A DNA stretch of 64,000 bases. Source: an uncultured Oscillospiraceae bacterium. Lineage in GTDB: Bacteria > Bacillota > Clostridia > Oscillospirales > Oscillospiraceae. Each line of letters begins with the position of its first letter. The stretch's first letter is position 1. The translations under genes and the position numbers were made by a program. The notes beneath the pieces were generated by a model that saw only the letters and a program-made list of their open reading frames with translations, had not been told where the DNA came from and did not search any database. The stretch covers positions 57,504-121,503 of the forward strand of contig CALWOF010000001.1 of assembly GCA_944382995.1 (NCBI GenBank), read 5' to 3'. Of the stretch, positions 23,415 through 32,370 are shown one piece after another.

Positions 23415-23963
23415 TCAGCGCAGCTCGTCCCGCACATTGCCGTCCAGATCCAGCCACGTCACAGCGTCCTCTGTCATGCGCATGCAGCCGTGCCAGCTGC
23501 CGTCCTTGGGAATGGAGACGGAGCCGGGATTCAGATACCACACGCCGCCCGCCTGCCGCTTCACGGGCACGTGGAAATGGCCGTACACCACATACCCGGC
23601 GCCGCTCAGCAGATCGGCGGCAGGGGGCTCGTCGGCATTGTAGTGATGTCCGTGGGTCAGGAACACCCGGCGGCCGCACAGGTCCTCCACCCGGAAATCC
23701 GCCCCGATGGGGAAATCCAGCACCATCTGGTCCACCTCCGCATCGCAGTTGCCATGGACGCAGAGGATACGGTCCCTCCACCCGTTCAGCATGGCAAAGA
23801 CCGCCTTCGGGTCATAGCCCTCCGGCAGGTCGTTCCGGGGGCCGTGGTAGAGCAGGTCCCCCAGCAGCACCAGCCGGTCCGCGCCCTGCCGCTCCGCGAG
23901 GTCCAGCAGCTTCCGGCAGTACAGGGCGCTGCCGTGGATATCCGATGCGATCCAGATGTTCAT
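23415..23963 (-). CDS. YfcE/MJ0936-type metallophosphodiesterase
   Basis: A 182-residue calcineurin-like phosphoesterase. Metal motifs run in order: ASDIHGS, LLGDLLYHGPRND, VHGNCDAE, LTHGHHYN and VYGHFHVP; this set defines the YfcE class (Mn-dependent, active on phosphodiesters such as bis-pNPP in vitro). The physiological substrate is unknown. GGAGAGTGGAGCTT precedes ATG 23963; the longer frame has no site. It heads a two-gene unit with the AlkD-like gene. Confidence 0.92.
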   Translation of the reverse strand: MNIWIASDIHGSALYCRKLLDLAERQGADRLVLLGDLLYHGPRNDLPEGYDPKAVFAMLNGWRDRILCVHGNCDAEVDQMVLDFPIGADFRVEDLCGRRVFLTHGHHYNADEPPAADLLSGAGYVVYGHFHVPVKRQAGGVWYLNPGSVSIPKDGSWHGCMRMTEDAVTWLDLDGNVRDELR

Positions 23964-24021
23964 AAGCTCCACTCTCCTGTTCCGATCTGTCCCGGCCGGA
24001 CGGCCGGGCATATTTTTTCCC

Positions 24022-24051
24022 ATTGTACCACAGGACCCTCTCCGGGCACAA
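24022..24051 (-). promoter_or_regulatory. Promoter of the phosphodiesterase/AlkD unit
   Basis: Minus strand TTGTGC (24051-24046), 18-nt spacer, TACAAT (24027-24022). A GC hairpin (CCCGGCCGGACGGCCGGG) follows in the leader. Confidence 0.55.
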
Positions 24052-24063
24052 CGGTCCCTCCGC

Positions 24064-24098
24064 AAAAGCCAACGGGACGCAGCAGCCGCCGCGTCCCG
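24064..24098 (-). terminator. pepD terminator
   Basis: Minus strand CGGGACGC-10 nt-GCGTCCCG then GTTGGCTTTTG. Confidence 0.7.
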
Positions 24099-24107
24099 CC
24101 GGTGAGA

Positions 24108-25550
24108 TCACGCTCTGGACCGCCGCAGGACCTCCAGCAGGAACCGCCACACCCGCTCCACGGAGGCGATGTCCATCCGCTCCCGGGGGGTGTGGATCTC
24201 CGGCAGGTCCGGCCCGATGGACACGGCGTCCAGCCCCGGCAGCTTGCCCGCCAGGATGCCGCACTCCACCCCAGCGTGGATGGCCTCGATCTCCGGCGCG
24301 GCGCCGTACTGCTCCCAGAACACCTCGGTCATCAGATCCCGCAGCGGGGAGTCCTTCCGGTACTCCCAGGCAGGGTAGTCCCCGGAGACGGTCACCGTGC
24401 CCCCCAGCTGCTCCATCAGGCTGCGGAGCCGGCGGTGGAGCAGCTCCTTCTGGCTGCCCAGGGAGCTTCGGACGCAGAAGGTGGCCGTCAGGCGGTCCTC
24501 CTCCGCGGCGAGGATGCCCAGGTTCAGAGAGGTCTGCACCAGGCCGGGGATGTCCCGGCTCATGGCCTGGACGCCGTTCGGCAGGCAGGTGAGCATGCAG
24601 AGGACCTTCGCCGTGGTGTCCCCATCCATGGGCGTCCGGCCCGTCTCACAGGCCGCCGTCTCCACCCGGAGGCCGGGGTCCGCCCCGGCGTACTCCCGGG
24701 TGAGGTCCCCGGCTATTTTCTCCACGGCCCGGCGGGCGGCCGCCTCGTCGGAGACCGCGATCCGGGCCCTCGCCTCCGTGGGGATGGCGTTGTCCTTGCC
24801 GCCGCCGGAGATGTCCGCCAGCCGCAGCTCCGTCTCCAGCCCCACGGCCTGGAGCACCCGGCCCAGCGCCGTGCATGCGTTTGCCCTTCCCTTGTCGATC
24901 TCCGTGCCGGAGTGGCCTCCCGCCAGACCCCGGACCGTCACCTCCAGCGCCGTGCCATCAAAGGGGACGCGGCTCACCGGCAGGACGCATCGGGCCATGC
25001 TGCCGCCGGCGCAACTGACGGTGAAGATCCCCTCCGCCTCAGAGTCCAGGTTGATGAGCTTCCGGCCCCGGAGGGGCGAGACGTCCAGCGCCTCCGCTCC
25101 CAGCATGCCGATCTCCTCCTCCGTGGTGAACACCGCCTCCAGCCGGGGGTGGGGCAGCTGATCGTCGTCCAGCGCCGCCAGGGCCATGGCCACGGCGATG
25201 CCGTCGTCGCCGCCCAGGGTGGTGCCCTTCGCCCGGACGAAGCCGTCCTCCACATAGAGGTCCAGCCCCTCCTTCGCCATGTCCTTGCCGCAGCCGGGCT
25301 CCTTCTCGCAGACCATGTCCAGATGGCCCTGGAGGATGACGGGCTCCGCCGCCTCATAGCCGGGGGACGCCTCCTTGATGAGGATGACGTTGCCGGCCTT
25401 GTCCTGATGATATTCCAGGCCCCGCTCCTTCGCGAACGCCACGCACCAGTCGCTGACGGCCCCGCAGTTCCGGGACCCGTGGGGGATGGCGCACAGCGCC
25501 TCAAAAAACTGAAAGACCCGCCGGGGCTCCAGCCCCTCCAATACGCCCAT
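24108..25550 (-). CDS. pepD: Aminoacyl-histidine dipeptidase, M20C family
   Basis: Cytosolic dinuclear-zinc dipeptidase (Xaa-His and other dipeptides). At 480 residues it has the normal PepD length. Landmarks: the N-terminal FFEALCAIPHGSRN, metal ligands in LQGHLDMVCEK (HxD), TTLGGDDGIAVAMAL, the catalytic TTEEEIGMLGA, NLDSEAEG, and AGGHSGTEIDKGR (dimer-domain His). The final metal histidine is in DLPEIHTPRERM. GGAGAGGAGCGGTCATATG gives the start. Single gene with its own promoter and terminator. It fits a peptide-fermenting lifestyle. Confidence 0.95.
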   Translation of the reverse strand: MGVLEGLEPRRVFQFFEALCAIPHGSRNCGAVSDWCVAFAKERGLEYHQDKAGNVILIKEASPGYEAAEPVILQGHLDMVCEKEPGCGKDMAKEGLDLYVEDGFVRAKGTTLGGDDGIAVAMALAALDDDQLPHPRLEAVFTTEEEIGMLGAEALDVSPLRGRKLINLDSEAEGIFTVSCAGGSMARCVLPVSRVPFDGTALEVTVRGLAGGHSGTEIDKGRANACTALGRVLQAVGLETELRLADISGGGKDNAIPTEARARIAVSDEAAARRAVEKIAGDLTREYAGADPGLRVETAACETGRTPMDGDTTAKVLCMLTCLPNGVQAMSRDIPGLVQTSLNLGILAAEEDRLTATFCVRSSLGSQKELLHRRLRSLMEQLGGTVTVSGDYPAWEYRKDSPLRDLMTEVFWEQYGAAPEIEAIHAGVECGILAGKLPGLDAVSIGPDLPEIHTPRERMDIASVERVWRFLLEVLRRSRA

Positions 25551-25609
25551 ATGACCGCTCCTCTCCGGCGGCGGGGATCGCCGCCTGTGATATTCTGTAC
25601 AACGTCTGT

Positions 25610-25638
25610 AGTATATCCCATTCCGGGCGGCGGCGCAA
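25610..25638 (-). promoter_or_regulatory. Promoter of pepD
   Basis: Minus strand TTGCGC (25638-25633), 17-nt spacer, TATACT (25615-25610). Confidence 0.6.
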
Positions 25639-25648
25639 GGCGGCGGGG

Positions 25649-25682
25649 AAAAAACAGGAGCGCCGGCTTTTGCCGGCGCTCC
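25649..25682 (-). terminator. Terminator of the two-component operon
   Basis: Minus strand GGAGCGCCGGC-aaaa-GCCGGCGCTCC then TGTTTTTT, 10 nt after the kinase stop. Confidence 0.9.
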
Positions 25683-25691
25683 CGCGCTTCG

Positions 25692-27752
25692 TTATGAAAC
25701 GATTGGGAACCGCAGGACCACCTTGAAGAGGTCCCCGTCCACCGTCAGTTCCAGCGTCCCCCTCTGGAGCTCCGTCAGGCTCTTGGCGATGGAGAGACCC
25801 AGGCCGCTGCCCTCGCCGGTCCGGGCGGCATCTCCCCGGACGAACCGCTCCAGCAGCTCCTCCGCCGGGATGTCCAGAGGCGCCCGGGAGGTGTTCTTGA
25901 AGGAGATCACCGCCTGGCCCTCCGCCGCCTCCAGCGACAGGTACACCCGGGTGCCCCGCTGGGCGTACTTGCAGATGTTGTTCATCAGGTTGTCGAACAC
26001 CCGCCACAGCCGCCGGCCGTCCGCCAGGATGGTCACCGGGGTCTCCGGCTGCCGGGTCACCAGGTCCAGCCCGGCGTCCTTCAGCCGCTGCTCGTACTCC
26101 CCCGCTGCCTGGGTCAGCAGGACGCCGGGCTGGCAGGGGGCCAAATCCACCTCCAGGTTGCCGGTGGAGGCCTTGGACGCCTCCACCAGGTCCTCGATGA
26201 GCCGCTTCAACCGCTCCGACTGGCGGGTGAGGACGGCGGCGTACTCCGGGATCTTGTCGCTGTCCTTCGGCTCCTTGCCGATCAGGTCCGCGTAGTTGAT
26301 GATGGAGGTCAGGGGCGTCTTGATGTCGTGGGACACGTTGGTGATGAGCTCCGTCTTCATCCGCTCGCTGCGCATCCGCTGGTCCACCGCCGCCGCCATG
26401 CCCTGGGCGATGTGGTTCAGGTCCTCTCCGTGGGATTTGAAGTCCAGCACCATGCCCTTGGTGTCCACCTGATAGCTCAGGTCCCCGGCGGCCAGGGCCC
26501 GGCCCCCCAGCAGCAGCCTCCGGCACATGAGGGCCGCGGCCAATACCAGCAGGAACAGCAGGATCTTCTCCGCGATCCACAGGAGGACCAGCACCTCCGG
26601 CGCGTACCAGAACACGCCCAGGGAGAAGATCAGTCCCACCAGCTCCACAAAGACGAGGGCAAAAAACGCCGCCGCGGTCTTGCCCACCAGGGGGATGCCC
26701 CGGAGCAGCTCCGCCAGCCGGCAGCCGAAGCCCCGGAGGCCGCGGCCCAGCATTTTCAGGACCTTCCAGCACAGGCGGAGGGCCATGCAGACCAGGGTGT
26801 TCCGCCACCAGCCGCCCAGCTTGACCCGCAGGGCAAGGCTCATGCACCAGCCGGTGAACACCCCCGCCAGGGCGCCGGTCCCCAGGATCAGCGCCGCGAT
26901 CAGGGGCGGGCCGGAGAGCCACAGCTCCACCACCACTTCCACCCCTATGAACACGCCCAGGGCCACCGCCGCCGTCAGCAGGTCGAAGGGGAGCTTCGTC
27001 CCCCAGCCGGGGCGGACGCCGTCCGCGCCGGAGCGGTGCCCGGCGGCGCACAGCAGGAAAATGTAACACGCCACCGCCAGCAGCGCCGCCGCGGCCAGGA
27101 TGGCGTAGATCCAGTACCGGAGGGCGTAGGCGATGTCCGCCAGCCGGTTGGCCAGCTCATACTCGTCCTCGAAGGGGAATGCGTCGTCCAGCACCAGCTC
27201 CGCGGTGTAGGCGTTCTCCACCGCCTGGAGCGTCACTTCTCCATCGGTACCCTCTGCCTCCTGCGCCTCCCAATCACGCCAGTCATAGGTGACGGTAAAA
27301 CTCCAGAGGCTGTCGTAGGCGGCGTTTCCGGTGTGCCAGAGCTCTGTGCCGGTCCCGTCCCGGACCGCCGCGTAGGCGATGTTCCGGTTGGCGCAGAAGG
27401 CCTCCGCCTTCTCCAGCCTGTCTCTCCCCTCCCCGTCCGGGACCACCCAGGATATGAGGTTGTAGATGTCATTATAGGCGACGCCCTCAAGCAGCTCCCG
27501 TTTGAAGTCGTCCTCTGGGGTGATGTAAACGTCCGCGTTGTAGAACACCAGGGCCGCCAGGGTCCCGCCGCAGAGGGTCATGGCCATCACCATCAGCAGC
27601 AGGAAGGCCGTGACCTTGGCGGCGGTGCGCTCCGTCAGCTTTGTCTTCCGCTTCGGCGCCGGCGGGGTGTCCGTGGGAGGCTCCACGGCCTCCGTCACCA
27701 CCTGGGCGATCTCGTTTTCGATCTGTGTTCCGATCTGTTCGATGTCTTTCAT
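25692..27752 (-). CDS. Multi-pass sensor histidine kinase
   Basis: Signal-sensing half of a two-component system, 686 residues. A cytoplasmic N-tail (1-45), TM1 (47-70), an extracytoplasmic sensor of about 145 residues (71-215), then a run of about five more hydrophobic segments (216-236, 257-277, 283-303, 360-384, 389-410), a HAMP-like linker (about 413-460), HisKA with the phospho-acceptor H475 (NVSHDIKTP), and HATPase with the N box NLMNNICKYA (588-597) and G boxes (GSGLGLS, 648-654). The extra membrane helices between sensor and HAMP are more than usual. ATG 27752 overlaps the regulator stop (ATGA). The stimulus is unknown; no target gene is adjacent. Confidence 0.92.
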   Translation of the reverse strand: MKDIEQIGTQIENEIAQVVTEAVEPPTDTPPAPKRKTKLTERTAAKVTAFLLLMVMAMTLCGGTLAALVFYNADVYITPEDDFKRELLEGVAYNDIYNLISWVVPDGEGRDRLEKAEAFCANRNIAYAAVRDGTGTELWHTGNAAYDSLWSFTVTYDWRDWEAQEAEGTDGEVTLQAVENAYTAELVLDDAFPFEDEYELANRLADIAYALRYWIYAILAAAALLAVACYIFLLCAAGHRSGADGVRPGWGTKLPFDLLTAAVALGVFIGVEVVVELWLSGPPLIAALILGTGALAGVFTGWCMSLALRVKLGGWWRNTLVCMALRLCWKVLKMLGRGLRGFGCRLAELLRGIPLVGKTAAAFFALVFVELVGLIFSLGVFWYAPEVLVLLWIAEKILLFLLVLAAALMCRRLLLGGRALAAGDLSYQVDTKGMVLDFKSHGEDLNHIAQGMAAAVDQRMRSERMKTELITNVSHDIKTPLTSIINYADLIGKEPKDSDKIPEYAAVLTRQSERLKRLIEDLVEASKASTGNLEVDLAPCQPGVLLTQAAGEYEQRLKDAGLDLVTRQPETPVTILADGRRLWRVFDNLMNNICKYAQRGTRVYLSLEAAEGQAVISFKNTSRAPLDIPAEELLERFVRGDAARTGEGSGLGLSIAKSLTELQRGTLELTVDGDLFKVVLRFPIVS

Positions 27753-28447
27753 GTCCGCATCCCCTTTTCCAGCTTGTACCCCTGGCCCCAGACGACTTTC
27801 AAGTACCGGGGCTCCGCCGGGTCGATCTCGATCTTCTCCCGCAGGTGGCGGATGTGGACCGCCACCGTGTTCTCGCTGCCGAAGGGGGCGTCCCTCCACA
27901 CCCTCCGGTAGATCTCCCGGGGGGAGAACACCTGGCCCGGGTGCTCCATCAGCAGCTTCAGAATGTCGTACTCCGTGGGAGTCAGGGACACGGCGTCCCC
28001 GTCCACGGTGACGGCCTTCTCCCGGTCGTCCAGCTGGATGCCGCCCAGGGTCAGCACCTCCGGCCGGACGGTCCCGCCCCCCAGCTGGAAATACCGCCGC
28101 AGCTGGCTGCGGACCCGGGCCGCCACCTCCACGGGGTTGAAGGGCTTGGTCACATAGTCGTCCGCCCCCACGTTCAGCCCCAGGATCTTGTCCGTGTCCT
28201 CGCTCTTGGCGGTCAGAAGGATCACCGGCACGTTGCTCACCTGCCGGAGCTTCGCCAGGGCGGTGATGCCGTCCATCTCCGGCATCATGATGTCCAGCAG
28301 CACCAGATGGATGTCCTCCCGGTCCAGGATGTCCAGGGCTTCGGCGCCGGTGTGGGCCTCGAACAGGGTGTAGTTCGGGTCCGCCAGATAGATCTTCAGG
28401 GCGTTGACGATGTCCCGCTCGTCGTCGCAGATGAGAATGTTGTACAT
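27749..28447 (-). CDS. OmpR/PhoB-family response regulator
   Basis: Cognate regulator of the kinase that follows it. 232 residues: receiver domain with the acidic pair CDDE, phospho-acceptor D in LVLLDIMMP, T in LLTAKSED and K in YVTKPF; then a winged-helix effector domain (VSLTPTEYDILKLLMEHPGQ, ending in WGQGYKLEK). It is of the VanR/YycF-like branch common in Firmicutes. GGAGGGAGCCCC precedes the ATG. The upstream minus-strand sequence has TATGAT near 28471 but only a T run as a -35. Confidence 0.94.
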   Translation of the reverse strand: MYNILICDDERDIVNALKIYLADPNYTLFEAHTGAEALDILDREDIHLVLLDIMMPEMDGITALAKLRQVSNVPVILLTAKSEDTDKILGLNVGADDYVTKPFNPVEVAARVRSQLRRYFQLGGGTVRPEVLTLGGIQLDDREKAVTVDGDAVSLTPTEYDILKLLMEHPGQVFSPREIYRRVWRDAPFGSENTVAVHIRHLREKIEIDPAEPRYLKVVWGQGYKLEKGMRT

Positions 28448-28578
28448 GGGGCTCCCTCCTTGGTCTCTATCATACTGGGATGGGGTTTAACAAAAAAGGG
28501 GGCAAATCCTTAAGATTTGCTGAAGGCGGAAAATCTCTTTCATCATACCACAAACCCGGCACAGGGCAACTGGAAATA

Positions 28579-28610
28579 TGAAAACCGCCCGAGGGTCTCC
28601 CCTCGGGCGG
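28579..28610 (-). terminator. Terminator of the cysteine-desulfidase-family gene
   Basis: Minus strand CCGCCCGAGG-gga gacc loop-CCTCGGGCGG then TTTTCAT. Confidence 0.85.
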
Positions 28611-28633
28611 CTGCCGGTCATGTTCTGTTTTGC

Positions 28634-29917
28634 TTACGCCTGGGCGTCCTTCTTCATCATGATGTCCAGGATGGTCCTGTCGGTCTCCACCATGCCGGGG
28701 GTGCTGACCTGCCCCATGTTGCGGATGGCCTGCTCCGGCGTGGCGCCGCAGATGCCGTCCGTGGCCTGGAGGACCACGTCGCTCATGGCCAGCTGAGCGC
28801 ACATGATGGCGGCGTTGGTGGCGGTGGCCAGCTTCAGTGCGCAGCCGATCTTGCCGCCGTCGCAGATCATGCCGGTGAGGTTGCCGCTCATGTTGATGAT
28901 GGCCTTGCCGATCTGCTCGTCGGTGCCGCCCATCAGCCACACCATGGCGGCCGCGGCGGCGGTGGCGGCGGAGACGCCGCACCCGCAGGTGGCGGAGAGC
29001 TTGCCGGTGAAGATCTTGATGTATACATTCAGGGTGTGGGAGAAGGCCAGGGCCTTTTCCAGCTGCTCCTTGGAGGAGCCCAGGTGCCGCGCCAGCTCCA
29101 CCACCGGGATGATGGCGGTGATGCCGTGGTTGCCGCTGCCGGCGCTGCTCATGACGGCGTAGGGGCAGCCGCTCATGCGGCCCTCGGCGCTGGAGGCCAC
29201 CCGCAGCATGGTGTCCGCCGCGAAGCCCCGGCCCAGCAGGTCTGCCTTTTTCAGGGCGGTGGCGATGCCCACGCCCAGGGTGTGCTCCAGGCCGAAGTCA
29301 GCCAGCTTCTCATTCATGTCCATGCCGTCCAGCATGAAGGCCAGGTCCTCCTCGCCGCACTGGTCCACCAGGGCCCGGATCTCCGCCACCGTCATGGGGG
29401 CCAGCCGCTCGTGGAGGTCGTCCCCACCACCGGCGGCGTAGTCCTTTTTCACCAGCACGTCGTTGTTCCGCATGGTGAGGATGATGTTGGAGTGGGTGCC
29501 CCGGATCTCGCTGATGCCGATGCCGGCGGTGGTGATCACCTCCGCCCGGGCGTAGAGCGCCGTCTCGTCCTGCTTGATCATCACCACCACATGGCGGTCC
29601 TCCACCAGTTTGATGGACGCGTCGCTGATCTCCGGGGTGATGTCCTCCAGCAGCTGGAGGCTCTTCTCCGGGTTCCGGAGGCAGGCGCCCAGGGCGGCGG
29701 CGTACTTGAGGCCCACCCGGGAGAAGCCGGGGATACCCACGCTCATGCCGTTTTTGTAGATGCCGGGGTTCACCTCCACCTTGACGGAGACGATGTCGCC
29801 GCCGATGGCGTGGCTGGCGTCGGCAGTGGCCAGGGCCACGCACACCGGCTCCGTGCAGCCCAGGGCGGGGACGACCTCCTGATGCAGCAGGGTCAGCAGT
29901 TCTTCTTTCGTGATCAT
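28634..29917 (-). CDS. CyuA/UPF0597-family L-cysteine desulfidase (serine dehydratase-like)
   Basis: Predicted Fe-S enzyme breaking L-cysteine to pyruvate, ammonia and sulfide; the family (CyuA, YhaM, CdsB) is related to the alpha chain of Fe-S serine dehydratases, so serine is an alternative substrate. 427 residues; cluster or active-site cysteines are in [13 protein letters not shown] (near residue 20), [31 protein letters not shown] and [14 protein letters not shown], all characteristic of the family. AAGGAGCTTTCCC precedes ATG 29917. It is divergent from the sigma-54 activator gene and preceded by a consensus -24/-12 promoter, so it is very probably controlled by that activator. Confidence 0.9.
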   Translation of the reverse strand: MITKEELLTLLHQEVVPALGCTEPVCVALATADASHAIGGDIVSVKVEVNPGIYKNGMSVGIPGFSRVGLKYAAALGACLRNPEKSLQLLEDITPEISDASIKLVEDRHVVVMIKQDETALYARAEVITTAGIGISEIRGTHSNIILTMRNNDVLVKKDYAAGGGDDLHERLAPMTVAEIRALVDQCGEEDLAFMLDGMDMNEKLADFGLEHTLGVGIATALKKADLLGRGFAADTMLRVASSAEGRMSGCPYAVMSSAGSGNHGITAIIPVVELARHLGSSKEQLEKALAFSHTLNVYIKIFTGKLSATCGCGVSAATAAAAAMVWLMGGTDEQIGKAIINMSGNLTGMICDGGKIGCALKLATATNAAIMCAQLAMSDVVLQATDGICGATPEQAIRNMGQVSTPGMVETDRTILDIMMKKDAQA

Positions 29918-29981
29918 GGGAAAGCTCCTTTCTTCACCGTACAGATAAGCAGTGTCCGTATTTCCTTCCGCAATGGTATTA

Positions 29982-29997
29982 AGCAATTCCCGTGCCA
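29982..29997 (-). promoter_or_regulatory. Sigma-54 promoter of the cysteine desulfidase gene
   Basis: Minus strand TGGCACG (29997-29991), GGAA, TTGCT (29986-29982): a full match to the -24/-12 consensus TGGCACGnnnnTTGCW. It lies 64-80 nt before the start codon. Confidence 0.93.
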
Positions 29998-30018
29998 ACT
30001 ATTTTCCCCAACGGCCTC

Positions 30019-30047
30019 TTGCAAATCCGGTAAAAGTGTGTGAAAAT
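30019..30047 (+). promoter_or_regulatory. Possible sigma-A promoter of the activator gene
   Basis: TTGCAA (30019-30024), 17-nt spacer, GAAAAT (30042-30047). Weak -10. An AAATTGGTCAAACAG segment (30057-30071) just downstream is a candidate activator site. Confidence 0.4.
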
Positions 30048-30081
30048 GGTTAAAGAAATTGGTCAAACAGGAGGACGCCCC

Positions 30082-32127
30082 ATGGAAAGAAAGACCATCT
30101 CCGTTATCGCTTTGGATCCCCGGGCTGCCCGGTCCTATGGCCGGGACGTGGAGAGCCTGTTCGGCGACGTGGCGGACATCTCCGTGTTCTCTGTCCGGGA
30201 CGGGACCGCCATGGGCGCCCTGCCCCGGGCGGACCTGTTCGTGGCCTCCACAGACGCCTACGGCTCCCCGGAGGAGCTGACCCGCCACGTGCCCATCGAC
30301 AGCCAGACCATGGCCATCGAGGTCTCCTTCCGCTGGGAGGAGCTGCGGCGGCTGAAGGCCCTGCCCGCCGGCAGCCGGGTGCTGTTCGTCAACATGACGG
30401 AGACCATGGCCCGGGAGGCCATCGCCCAGCTGGAGCAGTTCGGCGTCACCCAGGTCCGCTGGATCCCCTTCTACCCCGGGGCGGAGCTTCCGCCGGACGT
30501 CCGCATCGCCGTGACGCCGGACGAGATGCGCTATGTGCCGGAGGGGATCGAGACCAAGATCGACATCGGCCAGCGGGCCTGCACCTCCGGCATGATGATC
30601 GAGATCGCCCTGCGGCTGGGGCTAGAGCACCTGCTGGAGACGGAGAAGTTCCGGACCTATTTCCAGTCCATCGCCACCAGCAACTACAGCTTTGACCAGA
30701 TGTTCGCCCGGTCCATCCGGCTGGAGAGCCAGTTCCATATTTTAATGGAGACGCTGGAGGACGGCGTGGTGGGCGTCAATGAGAAGGGGGAGGTCTTCGC
30801 CTGCAACCGCAACGCCGAGGAGATCACCCGCACCAGCGCGGACCTGGTGGTGGGCAAGCCCGCCTCCCAGGTGTTCCCCTACATCCCCTTCTCCAAGTGC
30901 CTCCAGGAACGGGAGCGGCTGCCCGCCAAGATCACCCGGCTCAACGGCATCAACGTCAGCGTGGAGGTGGTGCCGGTGATGCGCCAGAGCACCTGTATCG
31001 GCGCCTTTGCCATCCTCCAGCGGTTCAACGAGGTGGAGGCCCGCCAGAGCCAGCTGCGGGGACAGCTGCTGCGGAAGGGCTACCGGGCCAAATACGGCTT
31101 TGAGGATGTGATCGGCACGTCGGAGGCCATCCGGCACACCAAGGAGGTCCTCCGGCGGATGGCCGCCAGCGAGAGCCCCATCCTGCTGATGGGCCAGACC
31201 GGCACCGGCAAGGAGCTGTTCGCCCACGCGGTCCATCGGGCCTCCCGCCGGAAGGACGGCCCCTTCGTGGCCATCAACGTGGCGGCCTTTCCGGAGAACC
31301 TGCTGGAGAGCGAGCTCTTCGGCTACGAGGAGGGGGCCTTCACCGGCGCCAAAAAGGGCGGCCGGCTGGGCCTGATGGAGATCGCCCACCGGGGCACGCT
31401 GTTTCTGGACGAGGTGGAGGGCATGAGCCCCGCCCTCCAGGTGAAGCTGCTGCGGGTCCTCCAGGAGCGGGAGATCATGCGGGTGGGCGGCACCAGCATC
31501 ATCCCCATTGACGTGCGGATCGTGGCCGCCACCAACGAGGACCTGGAGCGCCGGGTGGAACAGGGCACCTTCCGCCGGGACCTGTACTACCGGCTCAACA
31601 CCCTGCCGGTGGCCATCCCGCCCCTGTCGGAGCGGGGAGATGACCTGTTTTTGATGATGGAGCAGTTTCAGCGGGAGCTGGGCGGCAGCTTCCGCCTCTC
31701 CCCCCAGGTCCGGGAGTTTCTCAAATCCTATGCCTGGCCCGGCAATATCCGGGAGCTGCGGAACGTGGTGGAGTACTTCCTCTACACCGGCCACGACCCC
31801 ATCACCGTGGAGGACCTGCCCCCCACGGTGTTCCGGCAGGCAGACCGCCCCGCCCCCGGGCCGGTGCCGGCGGAGCTGCCGCCGGACGCCGACGCCTTCC
31901 GCTTTGTGCTGGAGCAGCTGTATCTGGCCTCGGAGTCCCATTGCTCCCTGGGCCGGGACCGGCTGCTGCAGCTGGCCAAAGAGTCCTTTATCCCCACCTC
32001 CCAGCAGGAGATCCGGTCCATCCTGTCCCGGATGGCGGAGCGGGGCCTGGTGCGGGTCACCCGGGGCCGGGGCGGCAGTCAGCTGACCGCGGAGGGCCGC
32101 CGGCTGTACGAAACTGGTCAATTTTAA
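30082..32127 (+). CDS. Sigma-54-dependent activator with PAS and winged-helix domains
   Basis: Enhancer-binding protein, 681 residues. A novel-looking N-terminal sensory region (1-200, alpha/beta, PrpR-N or response-regulator-like in pattern), PAS domain (about 213-310), AAA+ domain with Walker A GQTGTGKE (371-378), the sigma-54 contact loop GAFTGA (418-423), Walker B FLDEVE (441-446) and arginine finger region FRRDLYYRL (497-505). The C-terminus (about 605-675) is not the usual Fis helix-turn-helix but reads as a winged helix ([20 protein letters not shown]). AGGAGGACGCCCC precedes ATG 30082. It sits between two sigma-54 promoters facing outward, which makes both flanks its likely targets. 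Similar in arrangement to the CdsR activator of a cysteine desulfidase gene in Clostridioides difficile, as I recall it. Confidence 0.92.
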   Translation: MERKTISVIALDPRAARSYGRDVESLFGDVADISVFSVRDGTAMGALPRADLFVASTDAYGSPEELTRHVPIDSQTMAIEVSFRWEELRRLKALPAGSRVLFVNMTETMAREAIAQLEQFGVTQVRWIPFYPGAELPPDVRIAVTPDEMRYVPEGIETKIDIGQRACTSGMMIEIALRLGLEHLLETEKFRTYFQSIATSNYSFDQMFARSIRLESQFHILMETLEDGVVGVNEKGEVFACNRNAEEITRTSADLVVGKPASQVFPYIPFSKCLQERERLPAKITRLNGINVSVEVVPVMRQSTCIGAFAILQRFNEVEARQSQLRGQLLRKGYRAKYGFEDVIGTSEAIRHTKEVLRRMAASESPILLMGQTGTGKELFAHAVHRASRRKDGPFVAINVAAFPENLLESELFGYEEGAFTGAKKGGRLGLMEIAHRGTLFLDEVEGMSPALQVKLLRVLQEREIMRVGGTSIIPIDVRIVAATNEDLERRVEQGTFRRDLYYRLNTLPVAIPPLSERGDDLFLMMEQFQRELGGSFRLSPQVREFLKSYAWPGNIRELRNVVEYFLYTGHDPITVEDLPPTVFRQADRPAPGPVPAELPPDADAFRFVLEQLYLASESHCSLGRDRLLQLAKESFIPTSQQEIRSILSRMAERGLVRVTRGRGGSQLTAEGRRLYETGQF

Positions 32128-32191
32128 AATATAGGCAACCAATAAAACCAATTTATCCCGCTCTGTCTGACCACGTTCCCGCGGAGCACGC

Positions 32192-32237
32192 CTCCGGGCA
32201 GCCCTGGCGTTTTGCCGAAACTGCCCGGAGCTTTTTG
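32192..32237 (+). terminator. Terminator of the activator gene
   Basis: CTCCGGGCAG (32192-32201), 19-nt loop, CTGCCCGGAG (32221-32230), then CTTTTTG. Separates the activator from the operon downstream. Confidence 0.75.
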
Positions 32238-32304
32238 TGAGAAATTCCGATTTCCGCCATCCCGGACCGTTCCACAGGCTGTTTTCCGGCTGCATCGCTG
32301 TTTT

Positions 32305-32320
32305 TGGCACGACTTTTGCT
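32305..32320 (+). promoter_or_regulatory. Sigma-54 promoter of the sulfur-amino-acid operon
   Basis: TGGCACG (32305-32311), ACTT, TTGCT (32316-32320): full match to the -24/-12 consensus, same as the divergent copy at 29982-29997. About 40 nt of leader remain before the first gene. Confidence 0.95.
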
Positions 32321-32370
32321 TGAATAAACAGGTGAAAGCGCCGCAAATGCCGCAGAAAGGACGGATGACT

